DNA of 64,000 nt from Plotosus lineatus (GCA_024760905.1 CM045729.1:1667001-1731000), one strand, 5' to 3'; positions 25,901-30,854 are shown, counted from the first letter of the stretch. Notes: generated from the letters alone by a model not told the origin. Program-made: numbers and translations.

Positions 25901-27083
25901 GTCGAATTCGTTTCCAGTGGGAGTTGGAGTCCGCTAAGGCTGTCCTTTGTCACCGATTCTGTTCATAATTTTTATGGACAGAATTTCTAGGCGCAGTCGA
26001 GGCGATGAGGGGTTCTGGTTTGGTGGCCATCGGATATCGTCTCTGCTTTTTGCGGATGATGTTGTCCTTTTGGCTTCATCAAGTCGGGCCCTCCAGCTCT
26101 CATTGGAGCGATTCGCAGCTGAGTGCGAAGCAGCCGGGATGAAGATCAGTACCTCCAAGTCCGAGGCCATGGTTCTCAGTCGGACAATGGTGGAATGCAC
26201 CCTCCGGGTTGGGAATGAGGTCCTGCCCCAAGTGGAGGAGTTTAATTATCTTGGGGCAGTGAGGGAAGGATGGAGCGAGAGATCGACAGACAGATCGCTG
26301 CAGCCTCTGCTGTTAAGCGGTGCCTGTACCGGTCCGTTGTAGTGAAAAAGGAGCTGAGCCGCAAGGCGAAGCTCTCAATTTACCAGTCGATCTACGTTCC
26401 AACCCTCACCTATGGTCACGAGCTTTGTGTAATGACCGAAAGAACAAGATCACGGATACAAGCGGCTGAAATGAGCTTTCTTCGCCAGGTGGCTGGGTTC
26501 TCCGTTAGAGATAGGGTGAGAAGCTCCGCCATCCGGGGAGAGCTCGGAGTAGATCCGCTGCTCCTCCGCATTGAGAGGGGCCAGTTGAGGTGGCTCGGGC
26601 ATCTGGTCAGAATGCCCCCCGGACACCTTCCTGGTGTGGTGTTTCGGGCATGTCCAACCGGGAAGAGACCCTAGACTATGTCTCTCGGCTTGTCTGGGAC
26701 CGCCTCGGTGTCCCCCCGGGAGAGTTGGAGGAAGTAGCTCGGGAGAGGGATGTCTGGACCTCTTTGCTAAGGTTGCTGCCCCCGCGACCCGACCCTGGAC
26801 TAAGCGGAAGATGATGATGATGATGATGATGGACTGTGTACCAATGGAGTAGACAGTATTTAGGGGCTGGGACTGTTTACCAAGAGTATTGAGGGAAGGA
26901 GAGTGCACTTTTTGGGGAGCAGCATGTGACTGTGATGGTAAATTTAGTTCACTGTGTGTGTGTGTGTGTGTGTGTGTGTTACAGCTGGGCTTTTTTAAGC
27001 GAGTGCGCCCCCCACAGGAGGACGGGACAGAGAAGGAGCAGCTCCAGCCTCAGGAGAATGGAGACAAGAGTACTGAGGCCTGA
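352..27083 (+). CDS. itgav: itgav, integrin alpha-V, 3' part (18 coding exons)
   Basis: Alpha subunit of the RGD-binding alpha-V integrins, which pair with a beta subunit at the plasma membrane to bind fibronectin, vitronectin and latent TGF-beta. The exons join in phase to 664 residues plus stop. In order they give the last propeller calcium loop (DIDQNGYPD), thigh, calf-1, calf-2 with a basic processing site (HRRD), one membrane helix, and a cytoplasmic tail [11 protein letters not shown]. The segments [28 protein letters not shown] and [10 protein letters not shown] and the tail match alpha-V rather than alpha-5 or alpha-IIb as I know those proteins. Human alpha-V is about 1,048 residues, so the signal peptide and most propeller blades lie left of the window. 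No stop or frameshift was found in any exon. Two introns appear to use GC donors. Exon limits were set by AG/GT signals plus phase, not by cDNA. Confidence 0.95.
545..722 (+). repeat. (CA)n-rich tract at 5' end of intron e1-e2
   Basis: Degenerate CACACA/CATACA repeat starting one base after the presumed donor. The complementary (TG)n lies at the 3' end of the same intron (1,456-1,476). Reading frames through it are artefacts. Confidence 0.95.
790..945 (-). repeat. Interspersed repeat family X, copy 1
   Basis: Antisense copy of a repeat also seen at 28,106-28,340 and 35,045-35,205. Shared signatures on the sense strand: a GTGGCT..CAT start, a CACCCCTCCCTGG-like core with TGGTGGTGG, then ACAAATAAATT. 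No coding capacity seen. Class not recognised. Confidence 0.65.
1165..1415 (+). repeat. Common teleost interspersed repeat (GTTTGCATGTTC type)
   Basis: Contains gtttgcatgttctt, cagtttcctcccacagtc, the ccctgtgatgatttg region and ggtgtaccccgcct, ending in a degenerate AATGAATG. This is a very abundant fish SINE/MITE-like repeat. Related tails are at 15,918-16,035 and 42,472-42,600. Confidence 0.7.
1456..1476 (+). repeat. (TG)n at 3' end of intron e1-e2
   Basis: Ends 7 nt before the acceptor of e2. Complementary to the (CA)n at the start of this intron. Confidence 0.95.
1484..1529 (+). CDS. itgav: itgav exon e2 (end of propeller)
   Basis: 46-nt exon coding [16 protein letters not shown] with the split codons on both sides. 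It closes the calcium loop begun in e1 (Asp ligand) and the last propeller strand. A (TG)n tract ends 8 nt before the acceptor; the donor is ACAG|gtattg. Confidence 0.93.
1543..1577 (+). repeat. (CA)n at 5' end of intron e2-e3
   Basis: Begins 14 nt after the donor of e2. Partner of the (TG)n at 1,673-1,727 in this 205-nt intron. Confidence 0.97.
1673..1727 (+). repeat. (TG)n at 3' end of intron e2-e3
   Basis: About 27 TG units ending just before aatatcag|G of e3. No ordinary polypyrimidine tract is visible. Confidence 0.97.
1735..1842 (+). CDS. itgav: itgav exon e3 (thigh domain start)
   Basis: Codes [16 protein letters not shown]... through KVS plus two bases of a Cys codon. It begins the immunoglobulin-like thigh domain. 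A (TG)n run ends 8 nt before the acceptor. Donor TG|gtcagt. Confidence 0.93.
2303..3367 (+). pseudogene. RTE LINE endonuclease region (354-codon open segment)
   Basis: Endonuclease motifs [14 protein letters not shown] and GADFNGHVG, then DYILC, in the order seen in apurinic-type endonucleases of LINEs. Followed by a basic linker. A frame change separates it from the RT part. Not a host gene. Confidence 0.85.
3480..3997 (+). pseudogene. RTE LINE reverse transcriptase fragment
   Basis: Fingers/palm region with [34 protein letters not shown] and [13 protein letters not shown]. It lacks the FADD aspartates because the copy ends early. A deletion is visible at 3,520-3,530 compared with the copy at 43.7 kb. 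Confidence 0.85.
3998..4215 (+). repeat. Unclassified repeat tail with (AAT)n
   Basis: Sequence with CTTCCTGCTTGGTGCTCAGC and a GGTACCCGGAGCGCTGGGGT-type core, ending in (AAT)n at about 4,180-4,212. It resembles the 3' half of a fish SINE-like repeat but I cannot name it. Confidence 0.45.
4401..4456 (+). CDS. itgav: itgav exon e4 (thigh)
   Basis: Short 56-nt exon after ttttggtag. It completes Cys and reads [18 protein letters not shown], matching the alpha-V stretch with the motif CLKADGKG. It ends one base into a Thr codon at a strong gtaagt donor. It is easily missed because no long reading frame covers it. Confidence 0.9.
4469..4513 (+). repeat. (CA)n at 5' end of intron e4-e5
   Basis: Starts 12 nt after the gtaagt donor; complementary to (TG)n at 5,188-5,208. 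Confidence 0.97.
4728..5024 (+). repeat. 30-bp minisatellite
   Basis: About nine units of 30 bp built on gtgtccggggggagactgtg plus tgtacaggga. The unit is a multiple of three, so long open frames run through it on both strands; they carry no start context or homology and are not genes. Confidence 0.95.
5188..5208 (+). repeat. (TG)n at 3' end of intron e4-e5
   Basis: Directly abuts the TAG acceptor of e5. Confidence 0.97.
5210..5364 (+). CDS. itgav: itgav exon e5 (thigh)
   Basis: Starts after gtgtgtag, giving [19 protein letters not shown]. The alternative acceptor 8 nt downstream (ttacag) would put e4 and e5 out of frame, which decides the start. It ends ...EELQAYLI at a gtgaga donor followed within 6 nt by a (CA)n tract. 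Confidence 0.92.
5371..5835 (+). repeat. (CA)n-rich region at 5' end of intron e5-e6
   Basis: Pure (CA)n at about 5,393-5,424, then degenerate CA-rich sequence with CTCCTACAC motifs to 5,835. Frames through it are low complexity. Confidence 0.95.
5974..6005 (+). repeat. (TG)n in intron e5-e6
   Basis: Lies about 210 nt from the acceptor of e6. A SINE now sits between this tract and the exon. Confidence 0.95.
6030..6208 (+). mobile_element. tRNA-derived V-SINE-like element
   Basis: tRNA-like start with gttactaatccgaagatc, then ccttgagcaaagcccttaac and a tail agataagagcatctgcc ending in a TAATGTAATG run. This tail type is shared with L2-like LINEs in fish. It ends 8 nt before exon e6. Confidence 0.85.
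6217..6354 (+). CDS. itgav: itgav exon e6 (thigh)
   Basis: 46 codons in phase 0, [18 protein letters not shown] to PANITKQ. The acceptor gtgcag lies directly after a SINE (6,030-6,208), so the branch point and pyrimidine tract must come from SINE sequence. Donor CAG|gtactg. Confidence 0.95.
6388..6420 (+). repeat. (CA)n at 5' end of intron e6-e7
   Basis: Starts about 33 nt after the donor. Complementary to (TG)n at 7,755-7,814. Confidence 0.9.
6421..7334 (+). other. Intron sequence without recognised features
   Basis: AT-rich part of intron e6-e7 with no exon-like or repeat-like signal I can name. It ends in a short (CTTAT)n run at about 7,313-7,330. Confidence 0.5.
7335..7570 (+). repeat. 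Degenerate tandem repeat (TGTGGTTACAGA type)
   Basis: Repeated variants of gtgtagttacagactgtg over about 230 bp, too diverged for a clear unit length. Confidence 0.6.
7755..7814 (+). repeat. (TG)n at 3' end of intron e6-e7
   Basis: About 30 TG units ending some 30 nt before the acceptor of e7. Confidence 0.97.
7844..7911 (+). CDS. itgav: itgav exon e7 (thigh/genu)
   Basis: 68 nt coding [22 protein letters not shown]. It holds the DCG..N.C motif conserved in integrin alpha chains at the thigh-calf knee. Donor CAG|gtgagt. Confidence 0.95.
8092..8512 (-). mobile_element. Rex3 (RTE clade) fragment, left part
   Basis: Antisense Rex3 sequence: the region coding the central RT domain ([20 protein letters not shown] on the - strand), then the linker region to about 8,512. 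It continues at 9,695-10,165 after an inserted RTE copy. Confidence 0.85.
8513..9694 (+). mobile_element. RTE-type LINE 3' half nested in Rex3
   Basis: Begins at gagagtgagaggatg, then has a small deletion and continues through RT. It holds [43 protein letters not shown] and the C-terminal [10 protein letters not shown]. The 3' end tgaagggaaaagccgaaagg plus (AAG)n is kept. A stop at 9,269-9,271 interrupts it. It splits the antisense Rex3 copy, so it is the younger insertion. Confidence 0.88.
9695..10165 (-). mobile_element. Rex3 fragment, right part
   Basis: Continuation of the antisense Rex3 interrupted at 8,512, starting near gcagcgtttttggtctgtc and covering the linker and endonuclease end. 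Homologous to 36,690-37,060 and 59,990-60,430. Confidence 0.85.
10310..10770 (+). repeat. Degenerate minisatellite (GGTTGGTGTGTG type)
   Basis: Variants of gtgtgggatggttggtgcat and gatgatcagtgtg repeated irregularly up to 12 nt before exon e8. Confidence 0.85.
10783..10930 (+). CDS. itgav: itgav exon e8 (calf-1)
   Basis: Completes Ser and reads [17 protein letters not shown] to [18 protein letters not shown] is the conserved calf-1 signature of alpha-V. Donor AAA|gtaagt, then (CT)n. Confidence 0.95.
10935..10973 (+). repeat. (CT)n
   Basis: Pure (CT)n directly after the donor of e8. Confidence 0.95.
11076..11165 (+). CDS. itgav: itgav exon e9 (calf-1)
   Basis: 30 codons, [20 protein letters not shown] to [16 protein letters not shown] is a strongly conserved integrin alpha motif. 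Acceptor gctag, donor AAG|gtaaac. Confidence 0.95.
11166..11885 (+). other. itgav intron e9-e10
   Basis: CACACA-rich at the start (11,171-11,222) and (TG)n at 11,866-11,882 next to the acceptor. The middle holds nothing I recognise. Confidence 0.6.
11886..11965 (+). CDS. itgav: itgav exon e10 (calf-1)
   Basis: Codes [20 protein letters not shown] then FDLQIL plus AG. A (TG)n tract abuts the gttag acceptor; the donor is followed by a (TA)n run. Confidence 0.95.
11970..12070 (+). repeat. (TA)n and CA-rich run in intron e10-e11
   Basis: (TA)n of about 70 bp then CACACATACACACA. The (TA)n is self-complementary. Confidence 0.95.
12134..12214 (+). CDS. itgav: itgav exon e11 (calf-1/calf-2)
   Basis: 81 nt, [20 protein letters not shown] then LAKVEIR. 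Classical ttttgttttcag acceptor. Followed by a short 84-nt intron. Confidence 0.95.
12299..12404 (+). CDS. itgav: itgav exon e12 (calf-2)
   Basis: Codes [21 protein letters not shown] through VQHIYE. The stretch VFLPI.NW and EDIGP..QHIYE is typical of alpha-V calf-2. Confidence 0.95.
12568..12722 (-). mobile_element. V-SINE-like element
   Basis: Antisense copy of the SINE type at 6,030-6,208: trailing tail first (tttacattcacagcatttg), then gttgagggttaagggcctt and the tRNA-like head ending in cattgccc. Confidence 0.8.
13455..13802 (+). mobile_element. SINE S1, complete copy
   Basis: tRNA-like head 13,455-13,530 (tagtggtatagggcgctgg, ggttcaagtccc). Family-specific middle to about 13,687. A 13,688-13,750 segment resembles the RTE LINE leader. 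The tail 13,751-13,802 (ggcgactcccgag, then aaaaagccgaaaggaag) resembles the RTE 3' end. A tRNA gene call here would be wrong. Confidence 0.9.
13823..14174 (-). mobile_element. SINE S1, inverted complete copy
   Basis: Complement of the neighbour 20 bp to the left. Flanked by a 12-bp target duplication with one mismatch: ttaatggatatg at 13,811-13,822 and ttaatgtatatg at 14,175-14,186. Confidence 0.9.
14430..14983 (+). other. Intron sequence without recognised features
   Basis: Right part of intron e12-e13. No exon, RNA gene or repeat family recognised. Confidence 0.5.
14984..15142 (+). CDS. itgav: itgav exon e13 (calf-2)
   Basis: 53 codons, [18 protein letters not shown] to [13 protein letters not shown]. 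Phase 0 at both ends. Matches the calf-2 region with [10 protein letters not shown]. Confidence 0.95.
15234..15359 (+). CDS. itgav: itgav exon e14 (calf-2, processing site)
   Basis: 42 codons, [11 protein letters not shown] to TEGDMLTL. It contains RSHVHRRD, the likely proprotein-convertase site that splits the alpha chain into disulphide-linked heavy and light chains; human alpha-V has a comparable KRD site here. This loop is the least conserved part of calf-2. Confidence 0.9.
15360..15917 (+). other. Intron sequence without recognised features
   Basis: Start of the long intron e14-e15. No coding or repeat signal recognised. Confidence 0.5.
15918..16035 (-). repeat. Teleost interspersed repeat tail
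   Basis: attcattcattcattttctg then a cccatctcagtcga-type core; antisense relative of the repeat at 1,165-1,415. Confidence 0.55.
16043..16093 (+). repeat. (TA)n
   Basis: Pure (TA)n directly before a Tc1 terminal repeat, a preferred target for TA-inserting transposons. Confidence 0.95.
16094..16193 (+). mobile_element. Tc1 terminal-repeat fragment
   Basis: ctagtccttctcaaaaaatt and about 80 bp of subterminal sequence matching the Tc1 at 19,936. The rest is missing; it abuts an RTE 3' end. Confidence 0.85.
16195..16605 (-). mobile_element. RTE-type LINE 3' end
   Basis: Antisense 3' terminus. Read on the - strand: a C-terminal RT part ([30 protein letters not shown]), a glycine-arginine tail and the gaagggaaaagccgaaagga end with (GAA)n. 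About 410 bp, 5' truncated. Confidence 0.88.
16668..17024 (+). mobile_element. SINE S1 with 19-bp target duplication
   Basis: Head, body and gaaaaaagccgaaaggaaca tail complete. Flanked by perfect 19-bp direct repeats cagatgacctgcgacggtc at 16,649-16,667 and 17,025-17,043, the expected mark of LINE-driven insertion. Confidence 0.93.
17126..17420 (+). mobile_element. tRNA-derived SINE (second family)
   Basis: tRNA-like head ggtggcatagtggtgagggt with gtgttcaaatctc, middle with gcgatggactagcgtcccat, and end cctgatgagccactatggct. Distinct from S1 and from the V-SINE-like copies. Confidence 0.75.
17421..17812 (+). other. Intron sequence without recognised features
   Basis: Part of intron e14-e15 with no recognised element. 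Confidence 0.45.
17815..19400. mobile_element. Pogo/Tigger-like element (outer)
   Basis: Ends cagtggtacctcatcttacg and its complement (ggtgaggtaccactg), flanked by TA at 17,813-17,814 and 19,401-19,402. The interior is split by a second pogo-like element at 18,055-19,241. No intact transposase. Confidence 0.8.
18055..19241 (-). mobile_element. Pogo/Tigger-like element (inner, nested)
   Basis: Ends (t)agtaggccctcgatattcg and the complement agtcaagggcctactg, flanked by TA. Antisense to the copies at 51,836 and 53,477. A short remnant reading [17 protein letters not shown] on the - strand is all that suggests the former coding part. The conserved block tctatagacagtcttactca is shared by all family members here. 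Confidence 0.8.
19403..19475 (+). repeat. (TG)n/(CA)n/(TA)n compound microsatellite
   Basis: TGTGTGTGTG, then (CA)n of about 45 bp, then (TA)n. Confidence 0.95.
19476..19812 (+). mobile_element. Pogo/Tigger-like 5' fragment (third type)
   Basis: Starts ctgtaatccctcgccacttt with cgcaatatcgcggg, typical of pogo-like ends that abut TA. The right end is lost in a (TA)n run. Confidence 0.55.
19813..19935 (+). repeat. (TA)n and (TTA)n
   Basis: Pure runs; the Tc1 at 19,936 inserted at the right border. Confidence 0.95.
19936..21501 (-). mobile_element. Tc1-like transposon, complete ends
   Basis: 1,566 bp with inverted ends ctagtccttctcaaaaaatt and the complement ending agaaggactag, flanked by TA on both sides (19,934-19,935; 21,502-21,503). 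The transposase is on the - strand and frameshifted. Lies in itgav intron e14-e15. Confidence 0.93.
20217..21171 (-). pseudogene. Tc1 transposase, frameshifted
   Basis: Starts [20 protein letters not shown], followed by a helix-turn-helix region ([18 protein letters not shown]). Catalytic DDE residues appear in [14 protein letters not shown] and LNPIENLWD, giving DD34E spacing. A deletion after DLWKQWTG shifts the frame; the downstream part resumes as [18 protein letters not shown]. Further frame changes occur near 20,700 and 20,520. It cannot make a full transposase. The same deletion is in the copy at 55,145. Confidence 0.9.
21770..22290 (+). repeat. Degenerate tandem repeat
   Basis: Some 13 diverged units of roughly 40 bp around gtgttgggactctgacatga and tttgagtaacag, ending before exon e15. 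Confidence 0.9.
22368..22481 (+). CDS. itgav: itgav exon e15 (calf-2)
   Basis: 38 codons, [20 protein letters not shown] then [18 protein letters not shown]. Three conserved Cys. The preceding intron is 7 kb and is packed with transposons. Confidence 0.95.
22690..22797 (+). CDS. itgav: itgav exon e16 (calf-2)
   Basis: 36 codons, [20 protein letters not shown] then [16 protein letters not shown]. Last extracellular beta strands. Confidence 0.95.
22868..22893 (+). repeat. (TG)n before exon e17
   Basis: Abuts the TAG acceptor of e17 in a 98-nt intron. Confidence 0.95.
22896..23018 (+). CDS. itgav: itgav exon e17 (transmembrane helix)
   Basis: 41 codons. Juxtamembrane [14 protein letters not shown] is followed by a roughly 23-residue hydrophobic helix ending LLIFIMYK. 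A (TG)n run abuts the acceptor. The donor reads AAG|gcgaga, a GC donor; no GT nearby keeps the frame into e18. Confidence 0.95.
23040..23754 (+). repeat. Minisatellite, left block
   Basis: Units of about 39 bp on ggggactgtgtaccaatagg, then ttagaaggtatttagg. It starts about 30 nt after the e17 donor. Interrupted by a hAT element (23,168-23,372) and a Rex3 (23,755-26,830); the right block is 26,831-26,900. Confidence 0.93.
23168..23372. mobile_element. hAT-type non-autonomous element (205 bp)
   Basis: Inverted ends cagtgtttcccaacct and aggttgggaaacactg, flanked by a perfect 8-bp duplication ggttagaa (23,160-23,167 and 23,373-23,380). Eight-bp duplications and CAGTG ends are hallmarks of the hAT superfamily. 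No ORF. Confidence 0.92.
23755..26830 (+). mobile_element. Rex3 LINE, near full length
   Basis: Starts cccctccttgaatcgccacc and ends in (ATG)n/(GAT)n. Flanked by a 13-bp repeat ggactgtgtacca (23,742-23,754; 26,831-26,843), though that is also part of the minisatellite unit. The RT region contains the two sites used by the classical Rex3 PCR primers (ggcaaactggggtggtggt; complement of a cggtgacaaaggac-type site). It carries endonuclease and RT domains with frameshifts, and the middle of the endonuclease is deleted. Lies in the last itgav intron. Confidence 0.93.
24660..25937 (+). pseudogene. Rex3 reverse transcriptase segment (425 codons open)
   Basis: Linker, then RT with [47 protein letters not shown] and [11 protein letters not shown]. 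It ends at a TAA (25,935-25,937) where GVGVRQGCPLSP should continue. The RT catalytic [10 protein letters not shown] is in the next open segment (25,947-26,342). Broken and not a host gene. Confidence 0.88.
26831..26900 (+). repeat. Minisatellite, right block
   Basis: Continuation of the 23,040-23,754 array after the Rex3 insertion: ggactgtgtaccaatggagt, then a diverged unit. Confidence 0.85.
26954..26979 (+). repeat. (TG)n before exon e18
   Basis: Ends 5 nt before the acceptor of the last itgav exon (tacag). Confidence 0.95.
26985..27083 (+). CDS. itgav: itgav exon e18 (cytoplasmic tail and stop)
   Basis: 32 codons plus TGA, starting [20 protein letters not shown] and ending [15 protein letters not shown] is the membrane-proximal motif that clasps the beta subunit and binds calreticulin-type partners. 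The tail matches alpha-V (RPPQEE..REQLQPHENGE in human). A (TG)n run abuts the acceptor. Confidence 0.97.
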   Translation: MGFFKRVRPPQEDGTEKEQLQPQENGDKSTEA

Positions 27084-27099
27084 TATACACACTATAGTG

Positions 27100-27119
<20 letters not shown>

Positions 27120-27147
<28 letters not shown>

Positions 27148-27205
27148 TGTGTTCGTGTTAGAGCTGGGCTTCTTTAACATTTAAGACAAGAGCACTGAGG
27201 CGTTC
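27120..27205 (+). pseudogene. Vestigial second copy of itgav last exon
   Basis: A (TG)n run is followed by ttagagctgggcttctttaa and then aagacaagagcactgaggcg. These match the start (ttacagctgggctttttt) and end (gacaagagtactgaggcc) of e18 with the middle missing. It lies in the 3' UTR, 100-odd bases after the true stop. Confidence 0.75.
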
Positions 27206-27311
27206 TGTGTGTTTCTGGTTCATTTCGTTCCTCTACTACACTGACAGATTAAACATTAACACATGCTGATGTTATTTATGAAAGCATGATAGAGGTCAAG
27301 ACTTAATTAAT

Positions 27312-27317
27312 AATAAA
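27312..27317 (+). terminator. Possible itgav poly(A) signal
   Basis: AATAAA about 230 nt after the stop, in an AATAAATAAATAAA run. Alpha-V messages often have long 3' UTRs, so later signals (for example AATAAA at about 28,926) may also be used. Confidence 0.4.
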
Positions 27318-27329
27318 TAAATAAATGAA

Positions 27330-28100
27330 AACAGTGTAGAACGAAAGATAAATCACGATGATTACCGTGTAAAGATTCTGCTATGTTCTGATATGATGAT
27401 TCGTGTTTATTCTGTATGTGGTAACGTAGCAGTACTGCTTTATTTTCTGAAATCGCCGATACTGGTCCGCGTTAGTTGGACACTGTTACATCACAATTGG
27501 GCAGGAAGGGGACGGGATGCAGTGGGTTTAATGGGATAATGCTAGTAAGCGTGTCGCGTGTTAGTTCAGAGTGTAGCGGGTGGTGGAGAGGAATGAGAAG
27601 TGAAAAATGTAGAATTTTATTACGGTGAAGATCATTAACATGAACATTTTCTCTCGTAATCGGGTCTAGCCTTAACAGTACCAGCTGCTGTCACCCCTTA
27701 CATGTCTGTATGTTACCCTGAGTCATCAACTGTTACCACAGCAACAAAGTCTACAAAAGGCTACATTCATTTTGTCAGACTTATTTTAAATTTTACAAAT
27801 TATAACGATTACATAATATTCATAGATATAATAATAATTTCATAGATATAAAATATACACCTGTAAAATACAAACAGCTGTGGCGTGTCAACAAGTTGCG
27901 TGACTATTGGCCCGGAGATAGGAAGATTAAATACCGTTTAATGTCATGACCGTCCGTGGGAGCTGATTGGTCAAGATCTCACAGGATGGACGGCATACAC
28001 TCACTTCCCTGTCACTCACAGCAATCGCCTGCCAATCAGGGGCATCTGTGAGCTCATTCATACAAAGGGGCAGATGGTGCTTTCACTCTGAGAGTGTCAG
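27330..28100 (+). other. 3' UTR or intergenic sequence
   Basis: No gene or repeat recognised. Confidence 0.4.
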
Positions 28101-28105
28101 ACATG

Positions 28106-28158
28106 CCCCAAATACACATGTTTGAAAAGAGGCGGGTGGCTAGCATGTCATGGAGACT

Positions 28159-28238
<80 letters not shown>

Positions 28239-28340
28239 CGCATGCTTTTGCCCCTCCCTGGTTGATGTTGGGGGTGTGACAGGGAAGGCAGTATCTGGAT
28301 TGGTGGGAATTTGATACAAATAACTTGGGAAGAAAATAGG
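28106..28340 (+). repeat. Interspersed repeat family X, copy 2, with (TG)n
   Basis: Same family as 790-945. It contains an internal (TG)n(CG)n of about 75 bp at 28,161-28,240, then catgcttttgcccctccctg. Confidence 0.7.
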
Positions 28341-28344
28341 GGGA

Positions 28345-30185
28345 AATTCAAAAGACAAAAAAAGGACGGCAACACAGACATCCAGTGTTTCTATGGCAAC
28401 ACTTGTGAGTAATGTAAGGAAACTTAATTACCAGCTAATTAGCAAAGTCATCAGTTGTGTTTTTGCAAAAATCTAATTTCTGGGAATTTTTAAGACCCGG
28501 ATGGTAAAATGTGAGGGGAATGTGACTTTCATCCTTATTTTTTTTTTTTGCATTAGAGTTTCTGATATAATTACGCTGTCGCTTGATTAACGTCTCCACT
28601 GGTTACGCTGGTGTTCCTTAGTCCGACACCAGCACATCAGTCAGTCGTGTCTTACCTAAAGCAGTTCGCTCACATCAGTCTTTTCTTTGAGAGCTTTGTT
28701 TTAATTTTAAGGACAACGACCCCCGCTGCAATGACTCTCGCTCACAGTTACGCAGTCTTTTAGTAATTGTTGTAAATCACTGTAGTGTAACCGTCTTACA
28801 CGCCACACCGCGCCCTTATACTGAAATAATGCTGAGCAGTGAGTGATGAATCGGGAGGGAAGCGTTCGTGTTCTGTGTACGCAGGTAACGCTGCGCTCGG
28901 ATTTCAGCACCGTGGAGAGCGTTTCAATAAAATTTCCACATGCACAACTTTGATTCCTACATTAGTTCATATGTACTGCTTAACCTGTGAAAAGAAAAAT
29001 GTTTTAATTTTATTCCAACATATTGTACATATTAACACTCGTTAAACGTGCATTTTGAAGAGGGGAAAAATATTGAAAGGATGTCACAGGGATTGATAAT
29101 AATAATAATATGAAATCCTGCTCATCACTCTGTGGTCATTGTGAGTGACAGGAAGGTGAGTGTATGCCATTCCTCCCTCCCGGCGAGACCTCGGTCGCGT
29201 GGCTCTCATGGGCTCCCGGTCGGCGGTGGCCCAGAGCCACGTACAACACATCATGACCAACATTCAGATGACTTCAACCTCATTTGCTAAAGTGAATATA
29301 GTAATAATCATTATAGGGCCCGCCCTTAATCCACCACCCTAAATGTGTGCCCTCCACAGGCACCCTTCTCCAGAATCCGCTCTGCCTCCGTGATTTATTA
29401 TATCAATATAAAATATACTTAAACTCTTCAAAACTTTATTTTCTTTGACACATTTCACACCCTGATTGTTACAAAATAAATATTACTTTAAAAATTTAAG
29501 AATTAAAATCTCGCTGCATCCTATAAATGTATAGTTGCAATACATTATGGGTATCCAGTACCCAGAAGTGCGTGTTAGCTGTTTACTCTCTCGCGTCCGA
29601 ATCTTTATTCATCCCAGACGGAGATAAATGTTTTTATGAAAAATACAGCAGAGAGTTCCATTTATTTTACTACAGAACCTGATTTCGTAATAGTAATGAA
29701 TTATCTAGTGAAAATTAAAACCAGTTTAAGTAGAAGCGCCTTCCCTCCAGTATTCGATGAGAAAGTGGGCGAGCGATAGGTACTTGCCGGGTGTTTGGGC
29801 AGATTTGTGTTATTTTGTGAATGAATCCAACGACACTCTGAATGACTGGAGCTGCGATTCATGTTGTCTCATCCTTTACCCATATTGGGTCCCATTTACC
29901 CTCCAGACGGTCGAGTCTCCTTTTCATCTGCTCTGTCCATGTTTTCAGTTTTACACTCCGTGTTCAGAAACAAATATCAGTAATTATAACTTTATTCTTT
30001 AATCCTTCACACTGAACGGTTTCTTGCTGTTTGAGTGAGGTTTGGGTGATTTTTTTTTTTGTAACACTTGTCTGAATCAAAATAAATAAATAATGGATGA
30101 ATGTTTGTTTGTTTGTTTTCTCATCAATTTTTGTATCATTTTTCAGGTGCTTTCAAGTCATTAAATTAATTTTTATTAATTCACT
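28345..30185. other. Intergenic sequence between itgav and aad
   Basis: No exon could be supported on either strand. Short open frames here have no family resemblance. Contains short A/T runs and an (AAT)n of about 12 bp near 29,095-29,109. Confidence 0.5.
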
Positions 30186-30188
30186 GTG

Positions 30189-30415
30189 GGGCAGTGGTGG
30201 TCCGGTGGTAAGGAGCTAGATTACTGATCCCACGGTCAGGGGTTCAAGCCCCACTGTCACCGGGTCGTCACTGCTGTCCCCACAGTGGTGTTAATTGGGT
30301 TATCAAAGGCCAGCCGTGTTGCTCGCTGTTTGTGGTGGAGGTTCATGTAAAAGAATCATTGCTGATTTTCGAAGAGGAGCTGTATAGCCGTCAGTGTTTT
30401 TTTGCCCTGCGATGG
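30189..30415 (+). mobile_element. SINE S1, old diverged copy
   Basis: ggggcagtggtggtccggtg head with ggttcaagcccca, then gggttatcaaaggccagc and the region through tcagtgtttttttgccctgc. The RTE-like tail is missing. Confidence 0.8.
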
Positions 30416-30612
30416 CCTGGAGCGCTCCATTAAAAAAATTCCACCCCCATATAACGGCTGGTGATGTGTATGATTTACCCGGCAGTTATACAGCGTGGGG
30501 CTTATTGGTTGGGTGGCTCTCTTTCATACAGAACTGTGGCATTGATGTTTCACCCACATCACACACGCGGGGAAAATGTTCACTCGGACCAGAATGATGA
30601 ATTTCGTAAATG

Positions 30613-30618
30613 TTTATT
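30613..30618 (-). terminator. Probable aad poly(A) signal
   Basis: AATAAA on the - strand about 170 nt after the stop. The same signal is kept in the duplicate gene at 49,740-49,745. Confidence 0.6.
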
Positions 30619-30787
30619 AAATGTGATTTTAAAACAGTAAACTCAGACGTAGGTGGTATTTAGACTGCAACAGTATCAGTAGCTTTACACAACAGGTTCC
30701 ATTAAAACAAGACTCTTTTGGTTTCCGGTGGTTTCTGATATCCTGACTTGGTGCCTTTCCCAGAATTCTCTGTAATTGGTTAATCCA

Positions 30788-30854
30788 TCACTGCGAGTCT
30801 GTCAGTAAAAAACTCAAATCACTTCCAGGTTGGTGTTCACTCGTCTCCTTCCCC
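30788..30854 (-). CDS. aad: aad exon 8 and stop
   Basis: [22 protein letters not shown] then TGA at 30,790-30,788. Acceptor caaag. Confidence 0.92.

Noticed and set aside
24660..25937. Possible host gene of 425 codons
   Set aside because: It is the RT of a Rex3 LINE with defined element ends.
29757..30002. 81-codon open frame between itgav and aad
   Set aside because: No resemblance to a known family, no exon signals, no repeat of it elsewhere.
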